Below are positions 17,748-25,890 of a DNA stretch of 64,000 nt, piece after piece. Numbering within the stretch: the stretch's first letter is position 1; each line of letters opens with the position of its first letter. Position numbers and translations under genes: made by a program. The notes beneath the pieces are model-generated. The model was not told the origin of the DNA. It did no database searches and worked only from the letters and a program-made list of their open reading frames with translations. This DNA comes from Theionarchaea archaeon (GTDB lineage Archaea > Methanobacteriota_B > Thermococci > Methanofastidiosales > SZ-28-30): NCBI GenBank assembly GCA_018992685.1, contig JACVGT010000002.1, positions 1 through 64,000 of the forward strand, given 5' to 3'.

Positions 17748-18983
17748 TCACCGAACTACCCACGACACGATGAGGACAATCAGGAAGGTCACAGCAGTCA
17801 GTATTCCAAAGAAAACCAGAACGGCAAAGAAGATCAGTGCACTCATTTGCGGGCTGCTCAGAGGATTGGAAAGGAATGCAAGGAGTAAAGCAGGAACCAC
17901 AAGATACTCATAGTCTTTGAGCCAGGACTCGACTCTGGTACCCCATCGTTCACTGTCCATTCTCACAGTGTTTATCATGAGAACACTTCCCGTATATCCC
18001 AGGAGAAGACCGAAGGCTGTGTAGCTATACGTGATGACCTGCAACTGGAATGCGCTGAGAGCTCCAGCATCCAGGATTCCAAGAAAATCAGCAATGTTCA
18101 GCCCAAAAAACATGAATATCTGGGGAAGCAGTCCAGGGACGTAGAACTTCCAGGTGTGCAGCTTCTCGAAAAGGGTTTTCTCGAAGAGGAGGAAAGCAAT
18201 GAATACTCCCAGGAATATGCCAGTGCACCCCGAACAGGTTACAAATTGCTTTCCTGCAAAGAAATAGGAAGAGGCTCCCCACTGGTCACAGAACACTCCA
18301 CCGAACCTGAACAGGTATTTGTACAATGCTTCTGTCCATTCAGGTGCTGTCACAATCCATGACGGCATTGAGGTCATATTACTGTATACCAGAACGTCCC
18401 AGATGACATGACTTATGGCAGGGGCCAGCAGATTCCGTATCTTCTCCATTTCTATGCTCAAGATCACTGATCCGATGCAACTGATGACCACAATCTCGGC
18501 CAAGGACAGGGGGGAACGCAGGGAATAGAATACTGACACTTTGTACAGTCCAAACAGTGCCGTAACAATGATGACCTTGCTCACAAATCCAAAGCTCTCG
18601 GACAGTTTCCCCTGAAGATATCCTCTGAAGAAGAACTCTTCCGCAGCAGCTACCACTGTAACAGCAGCCACAATAGATGCATTAAAAGCAATGGTGGACA
18701 GACTCAGTCTCTCATAGACTACATATATGAGGAACATTGCCAGTCCAAGCACCAATCCCACTCCAATGTTCAGGGGCAAATCCTGATTCTTGAGTTGAAA
18801 GTCGTCAAACCCTCTTAGGGTACTGCTCCACACATATAGGACACCCAAGAATAGTGCAATTGACACCAGTTGTGCCCAGCTATCTCCGGTGTAGTACAGA
18901 TAGATGACGGCGCACAGGCCGAGGGTGGCTATGATAGCCTGATTCGAAATCGAAATTGAACGTATCTTTTCAGTCACATTCAT
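17748..18983 (-). CDS. CPBP-family intramembrane protease fused to a DUF2085-like membrane domain
   Basis: Polytopic membrane protein of 411 residues. The N-terminal half is CPBP/Rce1-like: motif 1 is EEFFFRGYL, motif 3 is SHVIWDVL. The usual second-motif histidine is not obvious; FGLYK occupies that place, so activity is not guaranteed. The C-terminal half resembles DUF2085 membrane proteins: an FCDQ segment, FVTCSGCTGIFLGVF, a conserved NIADFLG helix and a GLLLGYTGS helix. I do not know of this fusion. The ATG at 18983 has GGAGGAATATC upstream and overlaps the UbiA stop as ATGA, so the two are translationally coupled. It lies between two genes for hydrolases bearing the same Cys-containing tail. 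CPBP proteases are known to process MYXO-CTERM-type tails, which suggests but does not prove that role here. Confidence 0.82.
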   Translation of the reverse strand: MNVTEKIRSISISNQAIIATLGLCAVIYLYYTGDSWAQLVSIALFLGVLYVWSSTLRGFDDFQLKNQDLPLNIGVGLVLGLAMFLIYVVYERLSLSTIAFNASIVAAVTVVAAAEEFFFRGYLQGKLSESFGFVSKVIIVTALFGLYKVSVFYSLRSPLSLAEIVVISCIGSVILSIEMEKIRNLLAPAISHVIWDVLVYSNMTSMPSWIVTAPEWTEALYKYLFRFGGVFCDQWGASSYFFAGKQFVTCSGCTGIFLGVFIAFLLFEKTLFEKLHTWKFYVPGLLPQIFMFFGLNIADFLGILDAGALSAFQLQVITYSYTAFGLLLGYTGSVLMINTVRMDSERWGTRVESWLKDYEYLVVPALLLAFLSNPLSSPQMSALIFFAVLVFFGILTAVTFLIVLIVSWVVR

Positions 18984-19864
18984 GATATTCCTCCTGCATA
19001 GGTGATTCCTGAGAGCAGAATGCTTGCTGTGCAAAAAAAGAAGCAGTTTATATAAGCTTTTTCATAAGAGTTGGTGTTGCCCATGAGTATGTGGATGTAG
19101 GCCATCCAGGGCACCAGGCCCAGATATACGAGGAACCATGGAGAGAATAACCCTGCAACAGCCAGTATTGGAAATCCCACCACAGGCACAGCAAGGCCCC
19201 CCATGACCACAGCGCGCGATGTGTTGATCCCCATGGTGAGAGGAACAGTGTCCACGTCAAGAGCGTCATCACCTTTGAGATCAATGAAATCTTTGCTGAT
19301 ACTGGCCCCTGCGGTTTGTGCAGTGAGAAGGGCAGCAATGATCATAATATCAGAATTCAGTGAGGAGTAGATGTCAAACCCACCGACGAGAGGTATCAAA
19401 ACATACCCAGCTGCAATTGCCAGCGGTGCAGCCGCACCACGTGCCTTTATGCGGGTTGGCCGGATGGAGTAGGTTGTTGCCAAGATGAGACCTGCTATCA
19501 CAAAGAGGGAACGGGTCAGGTCGAGGAACACTATTGACAAGAGGAGACCGCCCACAAAAAGGAATGCGGAAAAGTATAAAACTGTCTCTTTCTTTACGAT
19601 GCCTTTGGGTATTGCCCTATCAGGACGTGTAATCCTGTCGATTCTGTAATCTGTGTATGCATTGAGGCTGTTGGCGTACCCCAGTATGAACACAGGGAAT
19701 AAAACGGCAATAAAGACAATGTCCTGGAGAGGAGGTATTCCCCGTAACGCAATCATCATTCCGGCCAGGATCGTGACGATTACAGAAACCCAGGTCATAG
19801 GGCGCATGGTTCGAATAAGTGCGACTGCTTTCGTAATCATGCTATGTGGAACCCCAGCCTCCAT
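18980..19864 (-). CDS. UbiA-family prenyltransferase, digeranylgeranylglyceryl phosphate synthase-like
   Basis: Membrane prenyltransferase resembling archaeal (S)-2,3-di-O-geranylgeranylglyceryl phosphate synthase, which adds the second isoprenoid chain of archaeal lipids. The first Asp motif and its basic tail, YTDYRIDRITRPDRAIPKG, and the second motif KDFIDLKGDDALDVDTVPL closely follow that subfamily, where the N-D-x-x-D-x-x-I-D-R-I-N-R-P-x-R-P-I-P-S-G pattern is typical. About eight or nine helices. Start uncertain between 19864 and 19840; a TATA at 19907-19917 permits either. The stop overlaps the CPBP protease start. The pairing may link lipid synthesis to handling of membrane-anchored exported proteins; that link is inference. 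Confidence 0.85.
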   Translation of the reverse strand: MEAGVPHSMITKAVALIRTMRPMTWVSVIVTILAGMMIALRGIPPLQDIVFIAVLFPVFILGYANSLNAYTDYRIDRITRPDRAIPKGIVKKETVLYFSAFLFVGGLLLSIVFLDLTRSLFVIAGLILATTYSIRPTRIKARGAAAPLAIAAGYVLIPLVGGFDIYSSLNSDIMIIAALLTAQTAGASISKDFIDLKGDDALDVDTVPLTMGINTSRAVVMGGLAVPVVGFPILAVAGLFSPWFLVYLGLVPWMAYIHILMGNTNSYEKAYINCFFFCTASILLSGITYAGGIS

Positions 19865-19906
19865 AAAAGGTTTTCGATATGAAAGAGATTGACCCAGGTG
19901 TGTGAT

Positions 19907-19917
19907 AGTATATAAGA
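19907..19917 (-). promoter_or_regulatory. TATA box for the UbiA-CPBP operon
   Basis: The minus strand reads CTTATATAC within this segment, predicting transcription from about 19886, upstream of both possible UbiA starts. Confidence 0.5.
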
Positions 19918-20010
19918 GGTACGTGATTTGATGACTGGTACTTTCTAACTTCTGAAGAAGAAGACCATGAATACCCGAAAAATCTTCAGGCTAGATTCGG
20001 GAAAGGTAGG

Positions 20011-20031
20011 AGAAAAAGAAAAAGGAAATAA
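20011..20031 (-). terminator. U-rich terminator of the carboxypeptidase gene
   Basis: Plus-strand AGAAAAAGAAAAAGGAAATAA lies about 15-35 bases past the stop of the minus-strand M14 gene and would be U-rich in its transcript. Confidence 0.45.
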
Positions 20032-20044
20032 GAGAGAAGTTGAC

Positions 20045-21901
20045 CTATCTCTTTCTGAACACTTCTACAGAACCAAAGAGCAGCAGTATTCCCAGGAGGA
20101 CTGTTCCAAGGCAGCTTCCGCTGTTATCAACAGTCACAGTTATTGTATCGTCATCCACCAACTGACTGCTGGCATTGTATCCTTCAGCCTTCACCGTGTG
20201 GCTGGCGTCAGAGTACTGGGTTGTGTCCCAGCTCCACGAGAATGGGGATGTACTGTCTGTGGCCACGTTCGTGCCGTCTATGTAAAACTTGACGGATGTG
20301 ACTTCTGTGCTGGTGTCTACGGTGACGCTAACTGTGCCAGAAACGGTCTGGCCCTGCGAGGGGTTGGTTATAGAGACTGCTGGAATGACCTTGTATGGAT
20401 TGTCTGCGCAGTCGATAAAGTAGAGGGCACCTTGGTAGTTGTTTGCACACAGTGTGGGCAGCACTGAAGGCGGTGGGTAGAATTCTCCTCCCTCCAACTC
20501 AACTGTGAAGGAGAAGCACGGCATAGCGTCATTCTGTGTTACTCCGTAACTCCAGTCATCAGTAGTCCCAGAAGCCAGGTACAAATCTGCAGACTGCTGA
20601 GCTGTGTATCCAACGTAGCTAGCATACTTGGCACCCATGGTCTCGTGAACCTTTCGGTCGCTTGCATCTGAAATAGCATCATAAGTGTAACCCCACGGCC
20701 AGAGTACTAGCTCGCCGTAAGAGTGGTAGGTCAGTAGCACATTGATATCAGGATGAGCATTGAAGAAGTCCCTTACAACTGCCGTCTCGGGAGCGTCAAA
20801 GGCCTCATACCCCCGGAAGGTGTCACTGGTGCAGTAGCCTGAAGAGCCGCTTCCACCCCATCCGTAGGAGTAGTTTCTGTTCAGATCAGTCCCAATGCCA
20901 CCATCGCATGGCTGTCTGTTCTTTCTCCAGCTGAGTCCGCTGCCTGAGTAGCCACCAGAGTCATCATATACTTTACCATCTGGATTGATGATGGGCACAA
21001 TGTAGATTTCTCTGTTATTCACCAGATCAGTGATTGTCTGATTCGAACCGTAGTTGTCAGTCAGCTGATTTATGATGTACATGGCAACTTCTACTGTAGC
21101 ACATTCTCTTGCGTGGTGCAGGGCACAGAAGAAGATCTCGGCTTCAGATTCTTCAGTTGCAACGTTGTCTGAAATTTTGAGGTATGGGATGGTTCTGCCT
21201 TCATATGAAGTCCCGAGAGAATATACTTTGGCAATGGACGAGTGATCCGATTCAATCTGACTGAGTTCACTGACGACTTCAGCGTAGGTGTGGTACTCAT
21301 CTTCTATTACCAAGATCGACGGGCTGTCCACCACCTCAACGGTAAACCCAGAGAGGCAGAGTGCTATCAGACCTTCATAGGATACTAGAACATTCATGTA
21401 TCCCTCTTTAAGGTTCACTCCTGCAACGTCTACACCACTGATTGCCACCAGGGTTCTCAGGTACTTGTTGTTGGCGTACACTTTGACTTGAAGCTGCTCT
21501 GCTCCAATGTATTGATCGAACTCGGATGTGTCAATTTCCTTCTTCAGCACTGAGTGGGGCAGTTTGATCACGTAATCATTGAGTCCTTTCTGTTTGAGAT
21601 CACTCTTGGCGATAGTCACTACAAAATAGCCTTGTCCAACTCCGGTGACTGTCAAATCAACGTATTTGACAGCTGAAGCTATGGCAAAATGATACTGGAA
21701 CATTGCCATGTCCAGGTCAGTGAACTTACAGGTGATTGTCTTTTTGTCTTCCGAAATCTTTTCCAGTTGCAGGACGACAATATCCTCTTTTTCTCCTGCA
21801 ATCTGAACGTGGACGGTAACTGTGTTTCCGAGTCCAGTGGCTGCTGCAGATAAAGCGAGTATAGCTGTTAGGAATACTAGAGCTCCGATTTTACCTTTCA
21901 T
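20045..21901 (-). CDS. Exported zinc carboxypeptidase (M14) with C-terminal tail
   Basis: Extracellular metallocarboxypeptidase of 618 residues. The ATG at 21901 follows AAGGAGGTGAAAGAC and begins a signal peptide (MKGKIGALVFLTAILALSAA). A pro-region of about 190 residues is followed by the catalytic domain: zinc motif HHARECATVE (H-x-x-E), the Arg/Asn substrate-binding segment TDLNRNYSYGW, the third zinc ligand in LLTYHSYGELVLWPW and the general-base Glu in FTVELEGG. An Ig-like domain (SVTVDTSTEVTSVKFYIDG) follows, then SCLGT, a hydrophobic helix and RKR, the same tail form as in the two subtilisins. The gene lies between subtilisin 2 and the UbiA-CPBP pair, all on the minus strand. Confidence 0.93.
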   Translation of the reverse strand: MKGKIGALVFLTAILALSAAATGLGNTVTVHVQIAGEKEDIVVLQLEKISEDKKTITCKFTDLDMAMFQYHFAIASAVKYVDLTVTGVGQGYFVVTIAKSDLKQKGLNDYVIKLPHSVLKKEIDTSEFDQYIGAEQLQVKVYANNKYLRTLVAISGVDVAGVNLKEGYMNVLVSYEGLIALCLSGFTVEVVDSPSILVIEDEYHTYAEVVSELSQIESDHSSIAKVYSLGTSYEGRTIPYLKISDNVATEESEAEIFFCALHHARECATVEVAMYIINQLTDNYGSNQTITDLVNNREIYIVPIINPDGKVYDDSGGYSGSGLSWRKNRQPCDGGIGTDLNRNYSYGWGGSGSSGYCTSDTFRGYEAFDAPETAVVRDFFNAHPDINVLLTYHSYGELVLWPWGYTYDAISDASDRKVHETMGAKYASYVGYTAQQSADLYLASGTTDDWSYGVTQNDAMPCFSFTVELEGGEFYPPPSVLPTLCANNYQGALYFIDCADNPYKVIPAVSITNPSQGQTVSGTVSVTVDTSTEVTSVKFYIDGTNVATDSTSPFSWSWDTTQYSDASHTVKAEGYNASSQLVDDDTITVTVDNSGSCLGTVLLGILLLFGSVEVFRKR

Positions 21902-21925
21902 GTCTTTCACCTCCTTTTGATTTGT

Positions 21926-21945
21926 CTCATTAGTGAGCTAATGAG
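21926..21945. promoter_or_regulatory. Inverted repeat in the carboxypeptidase 5' region
   Basis: CTCATTAGTGAGCTAATGAG has two perfect 8-base arms around a 4-base spacer, 25-44 bases upstream of the ATG. It could be a DNA operator or an mRNA hairpin near the ribosome-binding site. No strong TATA is seen in its vicinity. Confidence 0.4.
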
Positions 21946-21984
21946 CGTGATGCATGATATGATACGGTATGATGTGGTGAGCGT

Positions 21985-22010
21985 AAAAGAGAAATAAAAA
22001 AGAAAAAAAG
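21985..22010 (-). terminator. U-rich terminator of subtilisin gene 2
   Basis: Plus-strand AAAGAGAAATAAAAAAGAAAAA lies just past the stop at 22020 on the minus strand, giving dense U-runs in the transcript. Confidence 0.55.
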
Positions 22011-22019
22011 ATGAATGAT

Positions 22020-22641
22020 TTATCTCCGCTTGAGTGCTACACCCAGCAATACGAGAGCAGATACAAAGGCAGTTCCAAGGCAGGTACCGCCACACTCACA
22101 ACCACAATCTCCATCAGCTGGTGGAGACACACTGGGGTTGCTGATGATCTGCTGTACCGCAGCGTATGCATCTACACGGCCCCATCCCCACAGGCAGTCT
22201 TTGTTGACATTGCCCTTGTCGATGGCAGTTGCACCCATGCAGTTCTTGACCTGCAACGGGGTGGCTGTACCACGGGCATCCAGCATCAAGGCAGCAACAC
22301 CTGCAATGTGCGGTGTGGCCATTGAAGTACCAGACATGGCAACATCACTGCATGAGGTTCCTGCATCGGCAGCGTAGATTGACACACCAGGAGCTGTGAT
22401 GTCGGGCTTTATCCTGTCGTCAGTGGTAGGACCTCTGGAAGAGAAGCTGGCAAGAGCATCTGACTTGTCAGAAGCACCAACAGTGATGACATCTGTTGCA
22501 TCACCAGGTGTGCTAATGGTGCAGCAAGTTGAACCATCATTTCCAGCAGCACAAGCAACGACAGCGCCCTGACCTACAGCCCAGTTGCACTCCTGAGCCA
22601 AGGTGCTGGTACCGTCGCCACCGCTTCCACCTAAGGACAGA
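22020..22641. repeat. Near-identical copy B of the subtilisin 3' half
   Basis: Partner of 15939-16560 at a constant offset of 6081 bases, covering the region after the catalytic His up to the stop codon. It encodes identical C-terminal tails. Confidence 0.8.
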
Positions 22642-23570
22642 GACAATACATCTGCTCCCTGAGCGACTGCCCAGTCAATACCCTGGACGATAGCAGTTGT
22701 GGTACCGGACCCGGAAGAGTTCAGCACCTTTGCACCCATCAATGAAGCAGCCTTGGCTACACCATATGGTGATGCAGCACCTGCAGCAATGGATGCGCAG
22801 TGAGTACCGTGTCCATGGTCATCGTAGGCTGTGGTCTTGCTGTTGACATAGTCCACGAATTTCACAATCTTCCCAGAGGGGAAGTCACAGTGGTTGGGGT
22901 CAATACCAGTGTCAATGATGCAGATCTTAATTCCAGCACCATCGTATCCGGCATTCCAGCAGTCATCTGCGTTGATCAGAGGTACACTGGAAGACAGTGT
23001 TGCGTAGACAATGGCGTCATCTTCCAGGAACAGAATTCCAGCATCCTCAGACAGTGCCTTGATGTTGGAAACAGCGATGGTCATGGATGCTCCCAGTCCA
23101 CTGGCAAACTCGTAGGTGACTGTACCGAATTTGGTGAGGTCGACAGCTCCGCCCTTGTACATAACCATGATGTCCATCAGATCATTGCCGTTCTTTCCAG
23201 CGATCTTGTCCTTCAAGTTCCACTTGATCTTGGTGACATCGTTGGGGACGACAGCGACGAATTCATTGTCACCCACCTCAGTCAGATATGCTTTGGGGAT
23301 GCCAAAGGTCGTCTCATTGATCTGGACAATGGGCAGCTTGTCAACGTTGATCTCCTTCTCGATTCTGTTGAGCATTCCGGGGTTGACGTTAACATAAATG
23401 TAGCCGGAGTCTTCACCAGTGATGTCAACGTTGAGTTTCAGAACGTCTCTTCCCTCAAATCCGAAAGTTTGAACGTGAATTGTTGCGTTGGTGGGCTTAG
23501 CACTAACAGCAATCAGTGAGAAAACAAGCATAGCCACTGTAGCAAGCACAAATACCTTTCGCGTTTTCAT
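22020..23570 (-). CDS. Exported subtilisin-like serine protease (S8), paralogue 2
   Basis: 516-residue secreted S8 protease paralogous to the gene at 15939. Signal peptide MKTRKVFVLATVAMLVFSLI, pro-region to about residue 195, then triad Asp220 (CIIDTGIDPNHCD), His254 (DDHGHGTHCAS) and Ser near 430 (SGTSMATPH). The last 200 or so residues are nearly identical to paralogue 1, including the SPPADGDCGCECGG linker and the TCLGT/hydrophobic/KRR tail. The pro-region and early catalytic domain differ at many positions. Start set by AAAGGAGGTGAAAAAGA. The two proteases probably differ in activation or specificity rather than in how they are anchored. Confidence 0.93.
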   Translation of the reverse strand: MKTRKVFVLATVAMLVFSLIAVSAKPTNATIHVQTFGFEGRDVLKLNVDITGEDSGYIYVNVNPGMLNRIEKEINVDKLPIVQINETTFGIPKAYLTEVGDNEFVAVVPNDVTKIKWNLKDKIAGKNGNDLMDIMVMYKGGAVDLTKFGTVTYEFASGLGASMTIAVSNIKALSEDAGILFLEDDAIVYATLSSSVPLINADDCWNAGYDGAGIKICIIDTGIDPNHCDFPSGKIVKFVDYVNSKTTAYDDHGHGTHCASIAAGAASPYGVAKAASLMGAKVLNSSGSGTTTAIVQGIDWAVAQGADVLSLSLGGSGGDGTSTLAQECNWAVGQGAVVACAAGNDGSTCCTISTPGDATDVITVGASDKSDALASFSSRGPTTDDRIKPDITAPGVSIYAADAGTSCSDVAMSGTSMATPHIAGVAALMLDARGTATPLQVKNCMGATAIDKGNVNKDCLWGWGRVDAYAAVQQIISNPSVSPPADGDCGCECGGTCLGTAFVSALVLLGVALKRR

Positions 23571-23644
23571 TCTTTTTCACCTCCTTTGCGTATTTTGACA
23601 GCCTGCGAATAGATTCTTACAGGCAATCATACATCTTCTGTTCA

Positions 23645-23666
23645 CCTATATAAACTTTTCGGTTAG
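23645..23666 (-). promoter_or_regulatory. TATA/BRE promoter of subtilisin 2
   Basis: Plus-strand TATATAAACTTTTCGGTTAG matches the subtilisin 1 element at 19 of 20 positions. It predicts a leader of about 55 bases ending in the strong ribosome-binding site. Confidence 0.7.
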
Positions 23667-23726
23667 TGGGCAAATGAAATCCTCTCCAGTACTGAAAGAA
23701 AGAAATTCCGAAAGAATTGATGAATA

Positions 23727-24929
23727 TCACAGAGATATCCCAAGATGATAGATCAGGATCGGAAGGAGGAGAGCACCCATACAATGTGATCGGCGTATGG
23801 CCAGAAAAAGCGGAAGAAGTCCGATAAGGCAACCAACTCCCATCAGTGCAACCCCTCTTACCCCGGTCATTACCCATACCAGTATGACCAGCATGCAACA
23901 AGTGCCAGCCACTACCGCGGTGTAGTGGACACGAGATAAGAGCTTCAGCATCTGTCGAGCAATAAAGAGAGCAGCAACAGATGCTATTCCAGCTGCAAGG
24001 AGTCCACAAGATAGGAGTTGCGCCAGCGCTGCTCTATCTACTTGGATCAGGTTCTGGATGGCAGCTACTGCCCCACTCCGTGCCTTTCCAACAGTATATG
24101 CTACAATGAGAGCATACACAGCATTTGCGGTGTTGACCCCAGAGACTGCCACCAGAAATGCCCTGGGAGAAGATCTCACGGAAATGACAGCAGTCGCATG
24201 AGCAGGGCCGATTCCTGGAAAGAGTGACACAAAAATGCCTGCCACTGCTCCCTTTGCCATATTCAGCATGATTTGAATCTGGCTCAGGTGGATTCTGGAG
24301 TCAACGGGCTGAAGGGGAAGGGTTGCTGAACAAGTTGCGCTTACCAGTAAAGTACTCATTCCAAATAACCCACAGAACATAGGAAATAAGACAAGATCAC
24401 TGCTGACCAAAGGAGAGTTCAGGGCGATGTATCCATAGATTCCTGATATCAGAAAGACCACACAGGCTGCCGAAATCCTGTAGAGAGTCCTTTCAGAACC
24501 AGCCATTAGAACCACAAATCCCAGCAGGATATATGCCAGGTACGGATTGATGGCCACATAGATGCAAGGAATTACCAGGACCAGCAGTGGGACCAATGCA
24601 CATGATATCATCAATGATCCCAAACTTCCTATTATCGTGAGCTTGATTGCTTCGTATCCCCTTCCCTGGAGAAGCAGCCGATGTGCTGGCAGAATACTCA
24701 GGGCAGTGTCTTCGTCGGGGACCCCAAATAATGTGGATGGAATGAAGTCTAGAAATGTATGGGTCACAGCCAGGGAGAAAATGAGGACAGCGCCCATGGT
24801 TCCGGAAATAGGAAGCAGCACCACAAATGGCAACAGCGTATTGACGTGTAATCCTGGAGTCAATCCGGTAATAATTCCGAGACAGACCCCCGCTCCGCAC
24901 ATACTGGTAAATACTAGAACTTCATGCAC
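23727..24929 (-). CDS. TctA/DUF112-like membrane permease
   Basis: Polytopic membrane protein of 400 residues resembling the large subunit of tripartite tricarboxylate transporters in its short archaeal form. The two internally repeated Pro-Gly signatures are visible: GIITGLTPGLHVNTLLP near the N terminus and VSLFPGIGPAHATAVI in the second half, typical of TctA. The start is a GTG at 24929 with GGTGA six bases upstream, overlapping the preceding gene's stop by eight bases. No TctB or TctC homologue is present, so it may act alone or with the co-transcribed OB-fold exported protein. Substrate unknown. Confidence 0.75.
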   Translation of the reverse strand: MHEVLVFTSMCGAGVCLGIITGLTPGLHVNTLLPFVVLLPISGTMGAVLIFSLAVTHTFLDFIPSTLFGVPDEDTALSILPAHRLLLQGRGYEAIKLTIIGSLGSLMISCALVPLLVLVIPCIYVAINPYLAYILLGFVVLMAGSERTLYRISAACVVFLISGIYGYIALNSPLVSSDLVLFPMFCGLFGMSTLLVSATCSATLPLQPVDSRIHLSQIQIMLNMAKGAVAGIFVSLFPGIGPAHATAVISVRSSPRAFLVAVSGVNTANAVYALIVAYTVGKARSGAVAAIQNLIQVDRAALAQLLSCGLLAAGIASVAALFIARQMLKLLSRVHYTAVVAGTCCMLVILVWVMTGVRGVALMGVGCLIGLLPLFLAIRRSHCMGALLLPILIYHLGISL

Positions 24930-25857
24930 AGATGGTCACCGGTATAAGTTCCACCTTCCCATTGTACAGATGAACGATCCCGGTCACCGTGAGGGACTGA
25001 TCTTCATGAAATGAGTTCACATCCACCTGCAACTGAGACTGCAAATCAGAGAAAATAGGGACAAGAATCGATCCTGTAGAATCTTCAATCACCATGAAAA
25101 TGTGTCCATTGGATGCAGTCACTGATTCAATGATGCCCGATATGGTTATGGGGTATCCTTCAGGCATTCTTCTTGCCTGCGCAATAGAGTCTACTGCCAG
25201 GGGTTCCCAGGTGTAGTAGAGAACTCTTACCGTTTGGCCACTCTGGACGCCGAACCCCTTGACGGTACCTGGAGAAAGTGGACAGAAGGAGACAAATGTG
25301 CGGTAGTCTCCGTACAGGAGAAATGTACTGGAGCTACCTCCAGTTGAAATGTCACATATTCTTCCTTCCAAAGACACCAACGGGATCTGGAGACACCTTT
25401 CAATAAGGAGCTGACCTTCCTTCGTTGATCCTGCGAGAGCGTAGTCGCCGTCCGCCAGTGGGACAGAGAATGTACCCTGTTCTGTGTACAATACTGAATT
25501 GACACATCTTCCATAAATGACGTTGGCTGCGCTCCATTTCTTGGGGATAAGTTCGAGCCTTCCTTTGTACAACGATACTGTCCCCTCGACCTGGAGTAAA
25601 TCTCCCACCGATATCTTGTCTGAAAAATTGAATAAAGGTACCAGAATAGGAGAACCATCAAAAAGCGTAACAAAGGTGTGCTCTTGATTCTGGAACGTTT
25701 CCCACACAATGCCTTCACAGGCAACGTATGAGCCGGGCTCACTCACAGATGATATCGGACATAGTACAGGATGTGACAGATGGACTGCAGCGGCCAGCCC
25801 GGCTAGGCCGCACACAGCACAGACTGCAGCCCCCATGGTAATGCCCATGTTTTTCAT
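24922..25857 (-). CDS. Exported protein with repeated OB-fold-like domains
   Basis: A 311-residue protein with an N-terminal hydrophobic segment (MGAAVCAVCGLAGLAAAV) that is a signal peptide or anchor. At least two similar OB-fold-like units follow: one with FVTLFDGSPILVPLF, DLLQVEGTVSLYKGRLELIP, the other with MVIEDSTGSILVPIF and LTVTGIVHLYNGKVELIP. The repeated V-x-G-x-V-x-x-Y-x-G-x-x-E-L-I-P signature resembles nucleic-acid-binding OB domains of extracellular nucleases, but no nuclease domain is seen. A TATA about 27 bases upstream predicts a leaderless transcript. It overlaps the TctA-like gene by eight bases. Confidence 0.68.
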   Translation of the reverse strand: MKNMGITMGAAVCAVCGLAGLAAAVHLSHPVLCPISSVSEPGSYVACEGIVWETFQNQEHTFVTLFDGSPILVPLFNFSDKISVGDLLQVEGTVSLYKGRLELIPKKWSAANVIYGRCVNSVLYTEQGTFSVPLADGDYALAGSTKEGQLLIERCLQIPLVSLEGRICDISTGGSSSTFLLYGDYRTFVSFCPLSPGTVKGFGVQSGQTVRVLYYTWEPLAVDSIAQARRMPEGYPITISGIIESVTASNGHIFMVIEDSTGSILVPIFSDLQSQLQVDVNSFHEDQSLTVTGIVHLYNGKVELIPVTICA

Positions 25858-25878
25858 GAGGCGTCCCCTCTGTAAGAG

Positions 25879-25890
25879 GCTATAACCCTT
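25879..25890 (-). promoter_or_regulatory. TATA box for the OB-fold/TctA-like operon
   Basis: The minus strand reads AAGGGTTATAGC, centred about 26 bases from the ATG at 25857, implying a leaderless mRNA. Confidence 0.5.

Noticed and set aside
19967-20467. 166-codon plus-strand ORF
   Set aside because: It lies antisense to the 3' end of the M14 carboxypeptidase and the downstream terminator, has no family features, and the overlapping gene is unambiguous.
22800-23519. 239-codon plus-strand ORF
   Set aside because: Antisense shadow of subtilisin 2; low-complexity composition mirrors the codon use of the real gene.
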